NCBI RefSeq assembly: GCF_014697615.1
Contig: NZ_JACJSD010000043.1
Coordinates: 1-63,694, forward strand
DNA from: Nostoc sp. FACHB-280
GTDB taxonomy: Bacteria > Cyanobacteriota > Cyanobacteriia > Cyanobacteriales > Nostocaceae
Direction of reading: 5' to 3'
Length of the DNA stretch: 63,694 nucleotides
A program made the position numbers and the translations under genes. The notes under the pieces are model-generated. The model searched no databases, was not told the DNA's origin, and saw only the letters and a list, made by a program, of their open reading frames with translations. The first letter of the stretch is position 1. Every line of letters begins with the position of its first letter. Positions 1-7,803 of this stretch are shown one piece after another.

Positions 1-89
1 TTGGTAGAATTTAGGTAACATTATCATTTGATAGGTCTTGTTGACAATACCTGACCTATCTTTTTTTACCCCAAAACGGTCACAATCTT

Positions 90-314
90 TTATTTCCTCG
101 GCTTCAGCCGCTTTGTCACCCCTTCAGCTCCACCCCGATGACCTGCTAGTAAAAATTTAGCTGGATCATCTTCCATTTCCAGCAAGCTAACAAGCTTATC
201 TACTGGGCTATTTTCTCTCTGAACATAAAAAATTTTTAAATCTTCAGGTGTAGTTAAAGGTTCTTCTGGTTTAAATAATTGGTAAGCAGATTTCCAAAAA
301 CTGGTATTGCTCAT
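90..314 (-). pseudogene. Truncated N-terminal remnant of a P-loop ATPase
   Basis: This 74-codon frame opens with a plausible start and reads well for about 60 residues. It includes FLLAGHRGG, which looks like the beginning of a Walker A loop of the form GHRGGGKST. Exactly where GKST should follow, the sequence turns into AEGVTKRLKPRK and stops. The nucleotide-binding lysine and everything after it are therefore missing. I infer that a larger cyanobacterial ATPase gene lost its body and kept its N-terminus. It could still be expressed as a small protein. No matching continuation is seen in the 89 bases to its left. Confidence 0.5.
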
Positions 315-525
315 ACTGTTTCTTAATAGGAAAGTTTGTTTTGATTAAACTCATTATTGTCAGTATAAGCAGTAAATAAACAGTAATCAGTAATGCTTAG
401 TAATATTTTAAAAGTTGAATCCCTAACACTGATGAAATTTGGGACAAGTGACAATTCCACCAGAAGCTTAAGAAAAAGTGTAAAAAGCGAATTATTATTT
501 TAGCGATCGCCAACCAGTCGCCATA

Positions 526-1914
526 CTACCAAGGATTACCAATCAATGTAAATCCAGCCCAATAATAAGGATGAGATAATTCATCCTCATCAAGCTCATT
601 CAACTCATGTAACTCTGAAGAAGCAGCACCACGAATGCGGGGATTATCTTCCAAACTAACACGCTCTTTGAGCATATCAATTTGCGCTTGTCGTAGTGCT
701 TCTGACTTAACTGGATTAGTTTTTAGTTTGTCGTAAAATTGCAGCATCAAAGCCAATGTCCCACCATCACTCACCTCCCAAAGACTGGCTAAGGCTGCTT
801 TTGCGCCTGACTGTACAGCTAACCCAGCAAACCCCAGTTCAGCTTGAGGATCACCCAACGCAGTACGACAAGCACTTAATACTAATAACTGTACTGGAGG
901 GTTATTGAGTCCTAGAGTTTTCAGTTCATCTAAGCGAATTTTTTTATCCCAAAACTGGATATAAGATTTATCAACAGAACCCTGAGCAAATTCAGCATGG
1001 GTAGCTAAATGTACTATTCCAAAGGGATACTTAGCACGTTCTTTCTTGAGGTTTTTGAGAGTGAAGTTTTGGTTTAATAAAGACTTTCCTTTCCAGTTAT
1101 TGTTAACAATATTAGATAATTCCAAGGGGACAGCAGGTAAAGGTTCCAGGTTTTGAAATTTTGATGCGCCCATTGCTAGAACCTGGGTTTTTGTAATGTT
1201 TGTCAGTTGGAAATCGAGAAGGCTGAAAGCCGGAATAATCGTTAAACTATACTTTTCAATTAAAAATGTTTTGCCATCAGAAATCGCCGCCAAAGGCACA
1301 GTCCGTAAACCGCCTCCTAAACAAAATATCAGATTATTAATACCTTGTGTTTGTAATTCAGATGCTAAGGGGGAAACTAAAAAGTCATATATTCTTTTAC
1401 CGGAAGCTAGATATCGTTTGCGCGAGGAATTGGGATTAGTAACATCATTGCGGAATTTCGTGACTAAATTAGTCAATACCTCTTTTTTGGCTGCTGGGAT
1501 ACGTTTATGAATCGGTGATGTATCTGGCAAGACCAAGATTAAATCGAGTTGGTCAGCAGTTGGTATTGCATATATTAAGGCACTTTTTTTACCGACTCTT
1601 TGATTAATATTTTTGAGAACTTGACTGATTTTGTTGACTTCAATAACCTGATTGGAAGGCAATTTTACTTGCAAATATTCATCATATTGCTGCTTCCAAC
1701 CCCTTTCAATATGGATAACAGCCGAGTTAATATCTTCACTGTCTAGTAATTTTTTGATAACATCTGGTTGCAACCGAGATACAGGCAGTTTATTCTGTTT
1801 ATCTATTGGTGGAACTGCTTGGATTCCTGCTTGGCTAAATTTCTGAAAATCCAGCCCAATAACAAATAAACTGAGGGTTGAAAGAGCTAATAAATTTAGC
1901 CTACGCCTGTTCAT
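526..1914 (-). CDS. CHAT-domain (caspase-like) protein with N-terminal signal anchor
   Basis: The 462-residue protein has a positively charged N-terminus and a hydrophobic stretch (about residues 7-22), so it is probably exported or membrane-anchored. The C-terminal 300 residues form a CHAT peptidase domain. The histidine lies in IVHLATHAEF (near residue 305), the cysteine in LVLSACRTALG (near residue 348), and the chain ends in the typical YYWAGFTLIGNPW. Most cyanobacterial CHAT proteins carry TPR repeats before this domain, but none are evident here. CHAT proteins are known or suspected proteases in regulated cleavage and defence. The substrate cannot be told, and the downstream neighbour is only a truncated ATPase remnant. 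Confidence 0.85.
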   Translation of the reverse strand: MNRRRLNLLALSTLSLFVIGLDFQKFSQAGIQAVPPIDKQNKLPVSRLQPDVIKKLLDSEDINSAVIHIERGWKQQYDEYLQVKLPSNQVIEVNKISQVLKNINQRVGKKSALIYAIPTADQLDLILVLPDTSPIHKRIPAAKKEVLTNLVTKFRNDVTNPNSSRKRYLASGKRIYDFLVSPLASELQTQGINNLIFCLGGGLRTVPLAAISDGKTFLIEKYSLTIIPAFSLLDFQLTNITKTQVLAMGASKFQNLEPLPAVPLELSNIVNNNWKGKSLLNQNFTLKNLKKERAKYPFGIVHLATHAEFAQGSVDKSYIQFWDKKIRLDELKTLGLNNPPVQLLVLSACRTALGDPQAELGFAGLAVQSGAKAALASLWEVSDGGTLALMLQFYDKLKTNPVKSEALRQAQIDMLKERVSLEDNPRIRGAASSELHELNELDEDELSHPYYWAGFTLIGNPW

Positions 1915-2012
1915 ATTTTTATGGAGAAATATTATTAATAATTCTGACTGGATTCAGAGAAATAAGTCAAAGTTGCGTTATGCAGCAATCCTAAATTATG
2001 ACAAGTATTTCT

Positions 2013-2043
2013 CTACCTTGTCTCCCTTGTCCTCCTTGTCTAT
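2013..2043. repeat. Nonamer tandem repeat (CTTGTCTCC-type)
   Basis: About three degenerate copies of a 9-bp unit (CTACCTTGT, CTCCCTTGT, CCTCCTTGT) lie between the CHAT and isomerase genes. The same unit recurs between genes at 12351, 15907 (opposite orientation), 22251 and 37789. Confidence 0.75.
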
Positions 2044-2097
2044 TTATGATGTCTGCACCCTTGTTTTCAAATCATAACCTAAATTTCTAGGTGTTGA

Positions 2098-2820
2098 TTA
2101 AGAATTAGATTGGATTTGCTTTTGCTGTTCTTGTAGCCAAGCTTCAAACAGTTCATTCAATAATCTTGCTTTCATCTGGTCATCGAGTTGGGCTGGGATG
2201 AGTTTTTCTAGGCGCAAAATTACAACCCATTCGGCTATTCTGGCTGGTGGTAAAACTTGACCGGGTTGACTGCTAGATAGCAACTGTACCATTCCGGGAT
2301 GAATTGCTTGTAGTTCAACTGGGCCGACTAGTCCCCCAGTTTGGGCTTCTGGGCCTTGGGAGTATTCTTTGGCTAGTTCTGCAAATGATTGTTCTTTGGC
2401 TTGGAGGCGAAAGTAGAGTTCTTGGACAAGTCCAATATCTTGAGTACGTAGTAGGGAATAAATGACTTTATCTAACTTGGCCTTGTTTTGAAAGAAGTAT
2501 GATTCGAGTTTGTTACCCCAAGTAGCAATTTTGAATTTCTCGATTTTCAGTTTCCGAATTGTGACTGATTCGAGTTGATTGACTGTTATACCGTGATAAG
2601 CCATCCAGGCTTTAATGTCTGCATCGGTTTTTAACTGTCGTTCTAGGTAAAACTGCTGTTGAGCATGAGTAATTTCTTCTGATGTACATTCTACAGATGC
2701 GATCGCTTCATCGATAATTAATTCCCGGATTAGCTGTGGCAACATTTGGTAACTTGCCAGTAACGGCACTAGCTCAGTAGCCTGGATTGTACGGTTGCCA
2801 ATTTGGAGAGCTTCTGTCAT
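2098..2820 (-). CDS. Parvulin-type peptidylprolyl isomerase (PpiC/SurA-like)
   Basis: The protein has 240 residues and no signal peptide. The N-terminal half is helical and SurA-like. It is followed by a rotamase domain at about residues 120-210, with the family pattern SFAELAKEYSQGPEAQTGG, then GLVGPVE and a PGQV turn. The enzyme would catalyse proline cis-trans isomerisation or act as a chaperone. Without an export signal it is probably cytoplasmic. In cyanobacteria such proteins often lie beside peptide exporters, but none is adjacent here. It is monocistronic in this window, with a tandem heptamer repeat just upstream. Confidence 0.85.
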   Translation of the reverse strand: MTEALQIGNRTIQATELVPLLASYQMLPQLIRELIIDEAIASVECTSEEITHAQQQFYLERQLKTDADIKAWMAYHGITVNQLESVTIRKLKIEKFKIATWGNKLESYFFQNKAKLDKVIYSLLRTQDIGLVQELYFRLQAKEQSFAELAKEYSQGPEAQTGGLVGPVELQAIHPGMVQLLSSSQPGQVLPPARIAEWVVILRLEKLIPAQLDDQMKARLLNELFEAWLQEQQKQIQSNS

Positions 2821-2827
2821 TTTTTAT

Positions 2828-2882
2828 CCCATAGGTTACAGGTTATAGGTTACAGGTTACAGGTGATAAGTTAAAGGTTAAA
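2828..2882. repeat. Heptamer tandem repeat upstream of the isomerase gene
   Basis: Degenerate 7-bp units of the type AGGTTAC/AGGTTAT repeat about seven times directly before the start codon. This is the short tandemly repeated repetitive sequence style known from heterocystous cyanobacteria. Confidence 0.75.
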
Positions 2883-3077
2883 GTCTACTACTTTCTATTT
2901 CTGTACGGGCGGGTTGATGAAGAATTTCGTCTATCCACAAAATTCCTTGACGGAAACAGCACCTACCTACTTCCAGCCAAAACAAATAATTTCTAAAATC
3001 TAACTAAAAACTAAAGATGTAGAACACCGAATCCTACATCTTTAATGAAATCTTTATTTTTTAAGATATGTAAACTC

Positions 3078-3452
3078 TTATAAGGTTTCCAAAAAGCTCA
3101 AAAGGTCTGCCATTTCTTGAGGACTGGGCTGAAATTTGGGCATAGGAGGCGTTTCACCACTAATAACTTGGTGAATCAACTTATAAGGAGATTTACGTTT
3201 AGAAACAGCTTGTAAACTGGGGCCGACTCGCCCATCTGCTTGCCAACCATGACAACCAGCACAGTTAATTTGAAAGATAGCATTTCCCTGAACTGGGTCT
3301 CCAGCTAAGGAAAGAACGGTTTTAACGTAGGGGTCTGAGGCTTGTACCATTTGAACACCAAAGATGCCCAAAGGGATTGATAGCAGTATCGCTAGAGCTA
3401 ATAAGACGATACGCTGCATCAGAAGTTCAGGTTTGGTAATCTGGTTATCCAA
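3078..3452 (-). CDS. cytM: Cytochrome cM (class I c-type cytochrome)
   Basis: The 124-residue protein has an N-terminal hydrophobic segment (about residues 13-34) that works as an uncleaved anchor or signal. One c-type heme motif, CAGCH, lies at residues 64-68, and a candidate methionine axial ligand is in TPPMPKF (Met104). The DPYVKTVL segment and the C-terminal SPQEMADLLSFLE match the cyanobacterial cytochrome cM family, a low-abundance cytochrome implicated in electron transfer under stress and in trophic-mode control. It is divergent from petG, which supports a role in the photosynthetic or respiratory chain. Cytochrome c6 is less likely because of the membrane anchor. Confidence 0.8.
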   Translation of the reverse strand: MDNQITKPELLMQRIVLLALAILLSIPLGIFGVQMVQASDPYVKTVLSLAGDPVQGNAIFQINCAGCHGWQADGRVGPSLQAVSKRKSPYKLIHQVISGETPPMPKFQPSPQEMADLLSFLETL

Positions 3453-3647
3453 AAGGTTTGCTGTGAAAGTGTAAGGTTATAAAATTTTTCATTTCCTACA
3501 CATAGCTTAAAAGTTCTTGATTTGTACTGCAAGCACAGGTGACTATTTTCTTACAAGCGGGCATAGCTCAAAAACACTGCTGCAAGCGGGATTCGCCGTA
3601 ATTTGGTAAAATCAAAAACGGGATATAAATCGTTAATAATTGCAAAC

Positions 3648-3653
3648 AGGAGA
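3648..3653 (+). promoter_or_regulatory. Ribosome-binding site of petG
   Basis: AGGAGA lies 6 bases before the GTG codon at 3660 and supports that GTG as the true start of the 37-codon petG. Confidence 0.8.
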
Positions 3654-3659
3654 TTTAAA

Positions 3660-3773
3660 GTGGTTGAACCCCTGCTTTCTGGCATTGTGCTTGGTCTAAT
3701 TGTTGTAACTCTCGCTGGTTTATTCTACGCTGCATACAAACAATACAAGCGCCCCAATGAATTGGGTGGTTGA
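3660..3773 (+). CDS. petG: Cytochrome b6f complex subunit PetG
   Basis: A 37-codon gene starts with GTG and reads [16 protein letters not shown] through the single transmembrane helix, ending in KRPNELGG. This is the whole of PetG (subunit V), a one-helix subunit needed for assembly and stability of the cytochrome b6f complex in the thylakoid membrane. The length matches the family exactly. The GTG start and short length make it easy to miss in automatic calling. The RBS is strong, and a hairpin plus a terminator-like structure follow within about 100 bases. It is probably transcribed alone. Confidence 0.96.
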   Translation: MVEPLLSGIVLGLIVVTLAGLFYAAYKQYKRPNELGG

Positions 3774-3818
3774 TAAGCTCTAAGCCTGGGCGAATGGAAT
3801 TCGCAGCTACACAAACTA

Positions 3819-3836
3819 AGTCCGCCTACGCGGACT
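3819..3836. repeat. Perfect 7-bp inverted repeat downstream of petG
   Basis: AGTCCGC and GCGGACT pair around a 4-base loop (CTAC). No T-run follows, so this is more likely one of the small dispersed palindromes common in Nostoc genomes than a terminator by itself. Confidence 0.6.
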
Positions 3837-3857
3837 CATCATAAAATCATAAGATTG

Positions 3858-3878
3858 AAACCCGCGCAGGCGGGTTTT
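3858..3878 (+). terminator. Rho-independent terminator-like hairpin after petG
   Basis: AAACCCGC (3858-3865) pairs with GCGGGTTT (3870-3877) around the loop GCAG and runs into a short T tract. It lies between petG and the convergent rsmD, so it may serve both directions. Confidence 0.7.
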
Positions 3879-3910
3879 GTCTGTTTAGCTGCGGTTTCCA
3901 ACCGCCCATT

Positions 3911-4486
3911 TCACTCTATATCCCCATCATTGTCTGTTGTTGAGTCAATAACTCTGTAGAAAGTTAAGGCGGTGTTCCCGTAAACTTTATGGCGAGAGAT
4001 TTCCCAATTGGGTATGACTGGCGGTGTCCAGCCTTGGGGGTTGTGTTCTGTTGCGATTTCACCTTTGGGGTCTAATAAATTATAGTTAGCGATCGCTTCT
4101 AGCACAGGTTGATATAATCCACTAGCATAAGGTGGGTCAAAATAAATTCTGTCAAACTGTTTTCCTGACAAAATTTTTAACTGCTGAATTACATCACCAC
4201 GTAATAGCTGCCATTGTTGTTCATTGCTGGCTAATTGCTGCCAATTTTCTTGAATAATTGCACAGGCTCGGCTTGATTGTTCAATTCCTACTACCAAGCT
4301 GGCTCCTCTACACAAAGCCTCTGCTCCCATTGAACCACTACCCGCGCACAAATCTAGCCAGCGACAACCAACAATTTCGCCTTGCCAAATATTAAAAACA
4401 GCTTCTCTTACCCGTGCGCTTGTGGGTCTGGTTTCTTTCCCTGGTAAAGTTTTAATTGGACGTTTGCCGTAAATTCTCAAACTCAT
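3911..4486 (-). CDS. rsmD: 16S rRNA (guanine966-N2)-methyltransferase RsmD
   Basis: This is a 191-residue class I methyltransferase. The family-typical N-terminus (RIYGKRPIKTLPG, then RPTSARVREAVFNI) is followed by the SAM motif LDLCAGSGSMG at residues 44-54 and the catalytic DPPY at 117-120. Known members methylate G966 of 16S rRNA in the small-subunit head. The length is normal. The gene is convergent with petG and lies downstream of hisH on the same strand, but a heptamer repeat block separates it from hisH, so co-transcription is uncertain. Confidence 0.92.
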   Translation of the reverse strand: MSLRIYGKRPIKTLPGKETRPTSARVREAVFNIWQGEIVGCRWLDLCAGSGSMGAEALCRGASLVVGIEQSSRACAIIQENWQQLASNEQQWQLLRGDVIQQLKILSGKQFDRIYFDPPYASGLYQPVLEAIANYNLLDPKGEIATEHNPQGWTPPVIPNWEISRHKVYGNTALTFYRVIDSTTDNDGDIE

Positions 4487-4490
4487 GATT

Positions 4491-4570
4491 ATTGGTCATT
4501 GGTCATTAGTCACTGGTCATTCAACATTTGCCAAGGACAAATGACAAATCACAAATGACAAATCACAAAC
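4491..4570. repeat. Two oppositely oriented heptamer arrays between hisH and rsmD
   Basis: The first array is ATTGGTC/ATTAGTC/ACTGGTC in about four copies. The second is ACAAATG/ACAAATC in about five copies and is roughly the reverse complement of the first, so the block could fold into a long imperfect hairpin. A related array lies at 37748-37787. Confidence 0.8.
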
Positions 4571-4571
4571 C

Positions 4572-5207
4572 CTATGCGGCAATTTGTTCACGCACCTGAG
4601 AAACAAAATTCGAGAGGATTTGCAATCCTATATTAGATGATTTTTCTGGGTGAAACTGCACTGCCATGAGATTTTCTTTGGCAATGGCGGCTGTGATAGT
4701 TTGAGTACCGTGGGTAACAGTTGCAGCCCGGACTTGCGGATCTGTTGGGTCAACATAATAAGAATGCACAAAATAAACCCAAGGGTTAGCGGGCAAATGT
4801 TCCCATAAAATGCTTTTTGCTTGCGTTAATTCAAGTTGGTTCCAACCCATGTGAGGAATAGTAATTCCTGGTTCATGCTGAAAGCGGCGGACTTTTCCTT
4901 TGATAATTCCTAGCCCTGGTTGAGTTCCTTCCGCACTTGATTCAAATAAAATTTGCAATCCTAAACAAATTCCTAAGAAGGGTTTGCCAGATGATATCGC
5001 ATCTTTTATGGGTTGTTCTAAATTCCGTTCTCTTAAATGTTGCACTGCGGGATCAAATGCACCAACTCCTGGCAACACTACAGCATCCGCCAATGATATC
5101 TCTTTAGCAGAATCTGTAATCTTGGGAGTTGCCCCAGCTTTTTCTATGCCTTTACAGACTGAGTGCAAATTTCCCATGTCGTAATCTACGACTGCAATAA
5201 CTGGCAT
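4572..5207 (-). CDS. hisH: Imidazole glycerol phosphate synthase subunit HisH
   Basis: The 211-residue class I glutamine amidotransferase supplies ammonia to HisF in histidine biosynthesis. The N-terminus IAVVDYDMGNLHSV is diagnostic. The catalytic triad is visible as Cys81 in GICLGLQ and His186/Glu188 in QFHPEKS. The oxyanion segment LPGVGAF is present. The length is standard. No other his gene is adjacent, which is usual in cyanobacteria, where his genes are scattered. Confidence 0.95.
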   Translation of the reverse strand: MPVIAVVDYDMGNLHSVCKGIEKAGATPKITDSAKEISLADAVVLPGVGAFDPAVQHLRERNLEQPIKDAISSGKPFLGICLGLQILFESSAEGTQPGLGIIKGKVRRFQHEPGITIPHMGWNQLELTQAKSILWEHLPANPWVYFVHSYYVDPTDPQVRAATVTHGTQTITAAIAKENLMAVQFHPEKSSNIGLQILSNFVSQVREQIAA

Positions 5208-5265
5208 TGACCTGCTCCTTGTAAATTTATTATGGAGGGTTTTTCTATTCTAAATAATAATTCTA

Positions 5266-5778
5266 ATGAAGAAAAGATTTTTATTAACTTCTTTTGACAC
5301 TTGGTTAAGCGATCAAGATTCAAATTCATCGGATGATTTATTACAAGAAGTGAGTCAAGTTGAATCGCTCCCCCACGATTTAAAATTTCTGCGGTTGTTA
5401 CCTGTAGATGTGATGCTGGCTAGTTCCTGGGTAATTCAAAAAGTTGAGGAGTTGCAACCAGATTACATTATCTGTTGTGGGATGGCTGCTAGTAGGCAAA
5501 GGTTAAGTGTAGAGGAGGGTGCTAATCAAGGCACGATTTTTTTGCCGACAGTAGTTAATTTGGAAAAATTAGTTTTGGGAACAGTAGCAACTGATATTAG
5601 TAGTGACTGCGGTAAATTTGTTTGCGAAGGTCTTTATTATGCAGTTCTTGACTATCTTCAGCAATCTAAACTGTCAACTCGTTGTATATTTGTTCACGTT
5701 CCGGTATTAAATCAAGAAAATTTGCTGGTTATTCTCGCTGACTTCTTATTAATTATTAACAATTTGGCACTCATATAA
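5266..5778 (+). CDS. Pyroglutamyl-peptidase I-like protein (peptidase C15)
   Basis: The 170-residue protein has the C15 layout: a glycine/arginine turn (CGMAASR, residues 71-77) followed by acidic residues at 83-84, a cysteine in GKFVCEGLYY (Cys120), and a histidine in FVHVP (His144). Together these match the Glu-Cys-His triad of enzymes that remove N-terminal pyroglutamate. It is shorter than typical members (about 200-215), and the Asn that normally follows the catalytic Cys is Glu here. It probably hydrolyses pyroglutamyl peptides in the cytoplasm, but activity is not certain. The next gene starts 1 base after its stop, so the two are likely co-transcribed. Confidence 0.75.
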   Translation: MKKRFLLTSFDTWLSDQDSNSSDDLLQEVSQVESLPHDLKFLRLLPVDVMLASSWVIQKVEELQPDYIICCGMAASRQRLSVEEGANQGTIFLPTVVNLEKLVLGTVATDISSDCGKFVCEGLYYAVLDYLQQSKLSTRCIFVHVPVLNQENLLVILADFLLIINNLALI

Positions 5779-5779
5779 A

Positions 5780-7177
5780 ATGGTGTGCGTCTTTAAGGAA
5801 AAATTGTTACCTAAGTATATGTTGTCATTTTTACTCAGTTTACTTGTTTCACAAACCACACCTCCCACACCGCCACCAGAAGAAGTTGTCCAACAACAAC
5901 AAGTTCTACCCTTACCAGGACAGTTAGATTCAGTGCCAACTTTTAATAGCAATAGTCCAGAATTGGTGTTGAAAGAAGGGATTTTATTATCTACTTTTCC
6001 TGGGAATGGTAAAAAAGTTCCAACAGCACATTTAAATTTTCCCTTCCGGGGAAGATTTGATATTTTCGCTCATCATGTTGCCAAAGCTGATCCGCCAGAA
6101 AATTTGCGATCGCTTTATCTCGGTATAATTTTGCATAACCCGACTGATCAACCAGTCACCGTCAATATCTTGCAGGCGGCGAGTTATTTAAGTCAGCCAG
6201 ATGCACCCTTTATTGAATTACCGCCTTATGTCGAAGATGCGGCGGGTAAAGTATTTGCGGGGCCTGGCGATCGCGTCATGTCTGATATTATCAGAGGCAG
6301 ACGACAAGCAATTTTCCCGGCACAAATAGTCCTTGCACCCAAGCAAAGTCAAATGTTGCTGAATCTTCCAATTCCGGTGCAGGGGTTAACACCGCCTTTA
6401 AATGGTCGTTCTACCTTAATGCGCTTGCGGAGTAACGGTACAGTCTACGCCGCTAGTTTAGCGATGTTTGCCAAAGATAATCCTGATGGTAGTGAACGTG
6501 CGCCGACTTTAGCAGAGTGGGAAAATTTATTAGATAACGGTGAATTATCCACACCACGAGATAAAACACCAACTCCCTTAGAAGAAACTGGGAAACCCAG
6601 AATTTACGGAAGAGTCGCGGGGGTTGCTGGCGGTTCCTTTTGGCGTGCATTTATCGTAGATAGTCCCAAAGCGCGATTTTTAACTGTTCCCCAGCCGGGA
6701 CAAGCGGTTTCTTACGCGCTGAGTACATTACATGGCGGAACTTTGGGGACAAATCAAATTCAAAGTGCGCCGATGTTAGTCCGTTATCCCGACACTGCAT
6801 ATCGCGCACATGGCAACTATGCAATTCAATACAACTTGAAGTTACCGTTATATAACAATACTGCTACGCCAAAAACTGTGGCGGTGGCGATGCAAACTCC
6901 GATTAAAGAAGATCAGTTAGTTAAACCAGGACTGCGCTTTTTTGCTACCCCAGCCCGCCAAACCTTCTTTCGCGGCAGTGTGCGGATACGCTACAAAGAT
7001 GATCAGGGTATGCCACAAACCAAATTTGTGCATTTAGTCCAAAAGCGCGGTCAACCAGGAGAGCCACTAGTAATATTAAATATGAAACCGAGCGATCGCC
7101 GATTAGTCGAAGTAGACTTTCTCTATCCCCCTGATGCTACACCACCGCAGGTATTAACTGTGTCAACGCAAGGATGA
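5780..7177 (+). CDS. DUF3370-family cyanobacterial protein
   Basis: The 465-residue protein has a hydrophobic N-terminus followed by a Pro/Gln-rich linker and a long globular region. That region contains LHNPTDQPVTVNIL and AASYLSQPDAPF, which I recognise as the cyanobacteria-specific DUF3370 family. Its function is unknown. An alternative ATG at 5819 (MLSFLLSLLVSQ) would give a cleaner signal peptide, so export to the periplasm or outer layer is likely. The gene follows the peptidase-like gene with almost no gap, which suggests an operon. Heptamer repeats begin right at its stop codon. Confidence 0.75.
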   Translation: MVCVFKEKLLPKYMLSFLLSLLVSQTTPPTPPPEEVVQQQQVLPLPGQLDSVPTFNSNSPELVLKEGILLSTFPGNGKKVPTAHLNFPFRGRFDIFAHHVAKADPPENLRSLYLGIILHNPTDQPVTVNILQAASYLSQPDAPFIELPPYVEDAAGKVFAGPGDRVMSDIIRGRRQAIFPAQIVLAPKQSQMLLNLPIPVQGLTPPLNGRSTLMRLRSNGTVYAASLAMFAKDNPDGSERAPTLAEWENLLDNGELSTPRDKTPTPLEETGKPRIYGRVAGVAGGSFWRAFIVDSPKARFLTVPQPGQAVSYALSTLHGGTLGTNQIQSAPMLVRYPDTAYRAHGNYAIQYNLKLPLYNNTATPKTVAVAMQTPIKEDQLVKPGLRFFATPARQTFFRGSVRIRYKDDQGMPQTKFVHLVQKRGQPGEPLVILNMKPSDRRLVEVDFLYPPDATPPQVLTVSTQG

Positions 7178-7210
7178 GTGTTGAGTGCTGAGTGCTGAGT
7201 GCTGAGTAAT
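7174..7210. repeat. Heptamer tandem repeat (GAGTGCT)
   Basis: About four copies of GAGTGTT/GAGTGCT/GAGTAAT start at the stop codon of the DUF3370 gene. Confidence 0.8.
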
Positions 7211-7328
7211 GAGTTAAGACTTATACTGATTCTTTATGAAGATGCACTGAATCAGATAACGAACCACAAAGGAAGCATACACGCGATAGCAGCTTCCCGC
7301 AGGGTAGGACACAAAGAGATATAGAGAT

Positions 7329-7419
7329 AGGACTTACGCAAAAACCCTCTCGAATCCTCTTAACTTCGTGTCCTTTGCGCCCTTTGTGGTTCGTTTTTTC
7401 ATGATTCTGCGTAAGTCCT
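7329..7419. repeat. MITE-like 91-bp element, copy 1
   Basis: The terminal inverted repeats AGGACTTACGCA and TGCGTAAGTCCT bound a 91-bp unit whose interior contains TCCTTTGCGCCCTTTGTGG. A second copy, also 91 bp but with the interior inverted, lies at 19419-19509. A 48-bp version is at 37086-37133, and a stray half-terminus (GCGTAAGTCC) is at 7441-7450. The surrounding 7211-7497 holds no gene I can support. Confidence 0.8.
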
Positions 7420-7497
7420 GAGAGATAAATAATTAAATTTGCGTAAGTCCCCTTTACTCATTACTCATTTAATTTGCTTCACCTCTGCACCGACTCG

Positions 7498-7749
7498 CTA
7501 AGACTCCAGTGCTTGACGTAACTTCCTTTCTAACTGGGCGATTAAAAACCTGTTGTCAATTCTTTCTAATTCAGCAATAGAAACATCAGCGTTATTACGG
7601 ACGGCTGCTAACCATTGCTCATACTTTTTATCATGTTCTTCCAAAAGCTCTAAAGCTTCGACAATTATTTCCTCAATAGTGTGATATCTACCGCTACTGA
7701 GTTTCTCTTCAATAAATATTTCGTGTCTTCGGTTGAATTTGAATTTCAT
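7498..7749 (-). CDS. Orphan ParD-type (CopG-like) antitoxin
   Basis: The 83-residue protein has a short basic N-terminus resembling a ribbon-helix-helix (KFKFNRRHEIFIEEKLSSG), followed by YHTIEEIIVEALELLEEHD. This is the typical ParD/CopG pattern for DNA binding and dimerisation, with a charged C-terminal tail that in ParD proteins wraps the toxin. A ParE/RelE toxin would normally lie directly downstream (below 7498), but that stretch is non-coding and filled with repeats. It is therefore an antitoxin without a visible partner, possibly after toxin loss, or a stand-alone regulator. Confidence 0.7.
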   Translation of the reverse strand: MKFKFNRRHEIFIEEKLSSGRYHTIEEIIVEALELLEEHDKKYEQWLAAVRNNADVSIAELERIDNRFLIAQLERKLRQALES

Positions 7750-7803
7750 TATTCATCGCTCAAATTTTAATACTAAGGCGCGATCGCCCAAACATAACAC
7801 ATT

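Noticed and set aside
2883-3077. Candidate RNA gene between the isomerase and cytochrome cM genes
   Set aside because: No stable cloverleaf, conserved box or terminator was found.
4491-4570. Heptamer arrays considered as a CRISPR array
   Set aside because: Units are 7 bp with no unique spacers and no cas gene is nearby. They are tandem repeats.
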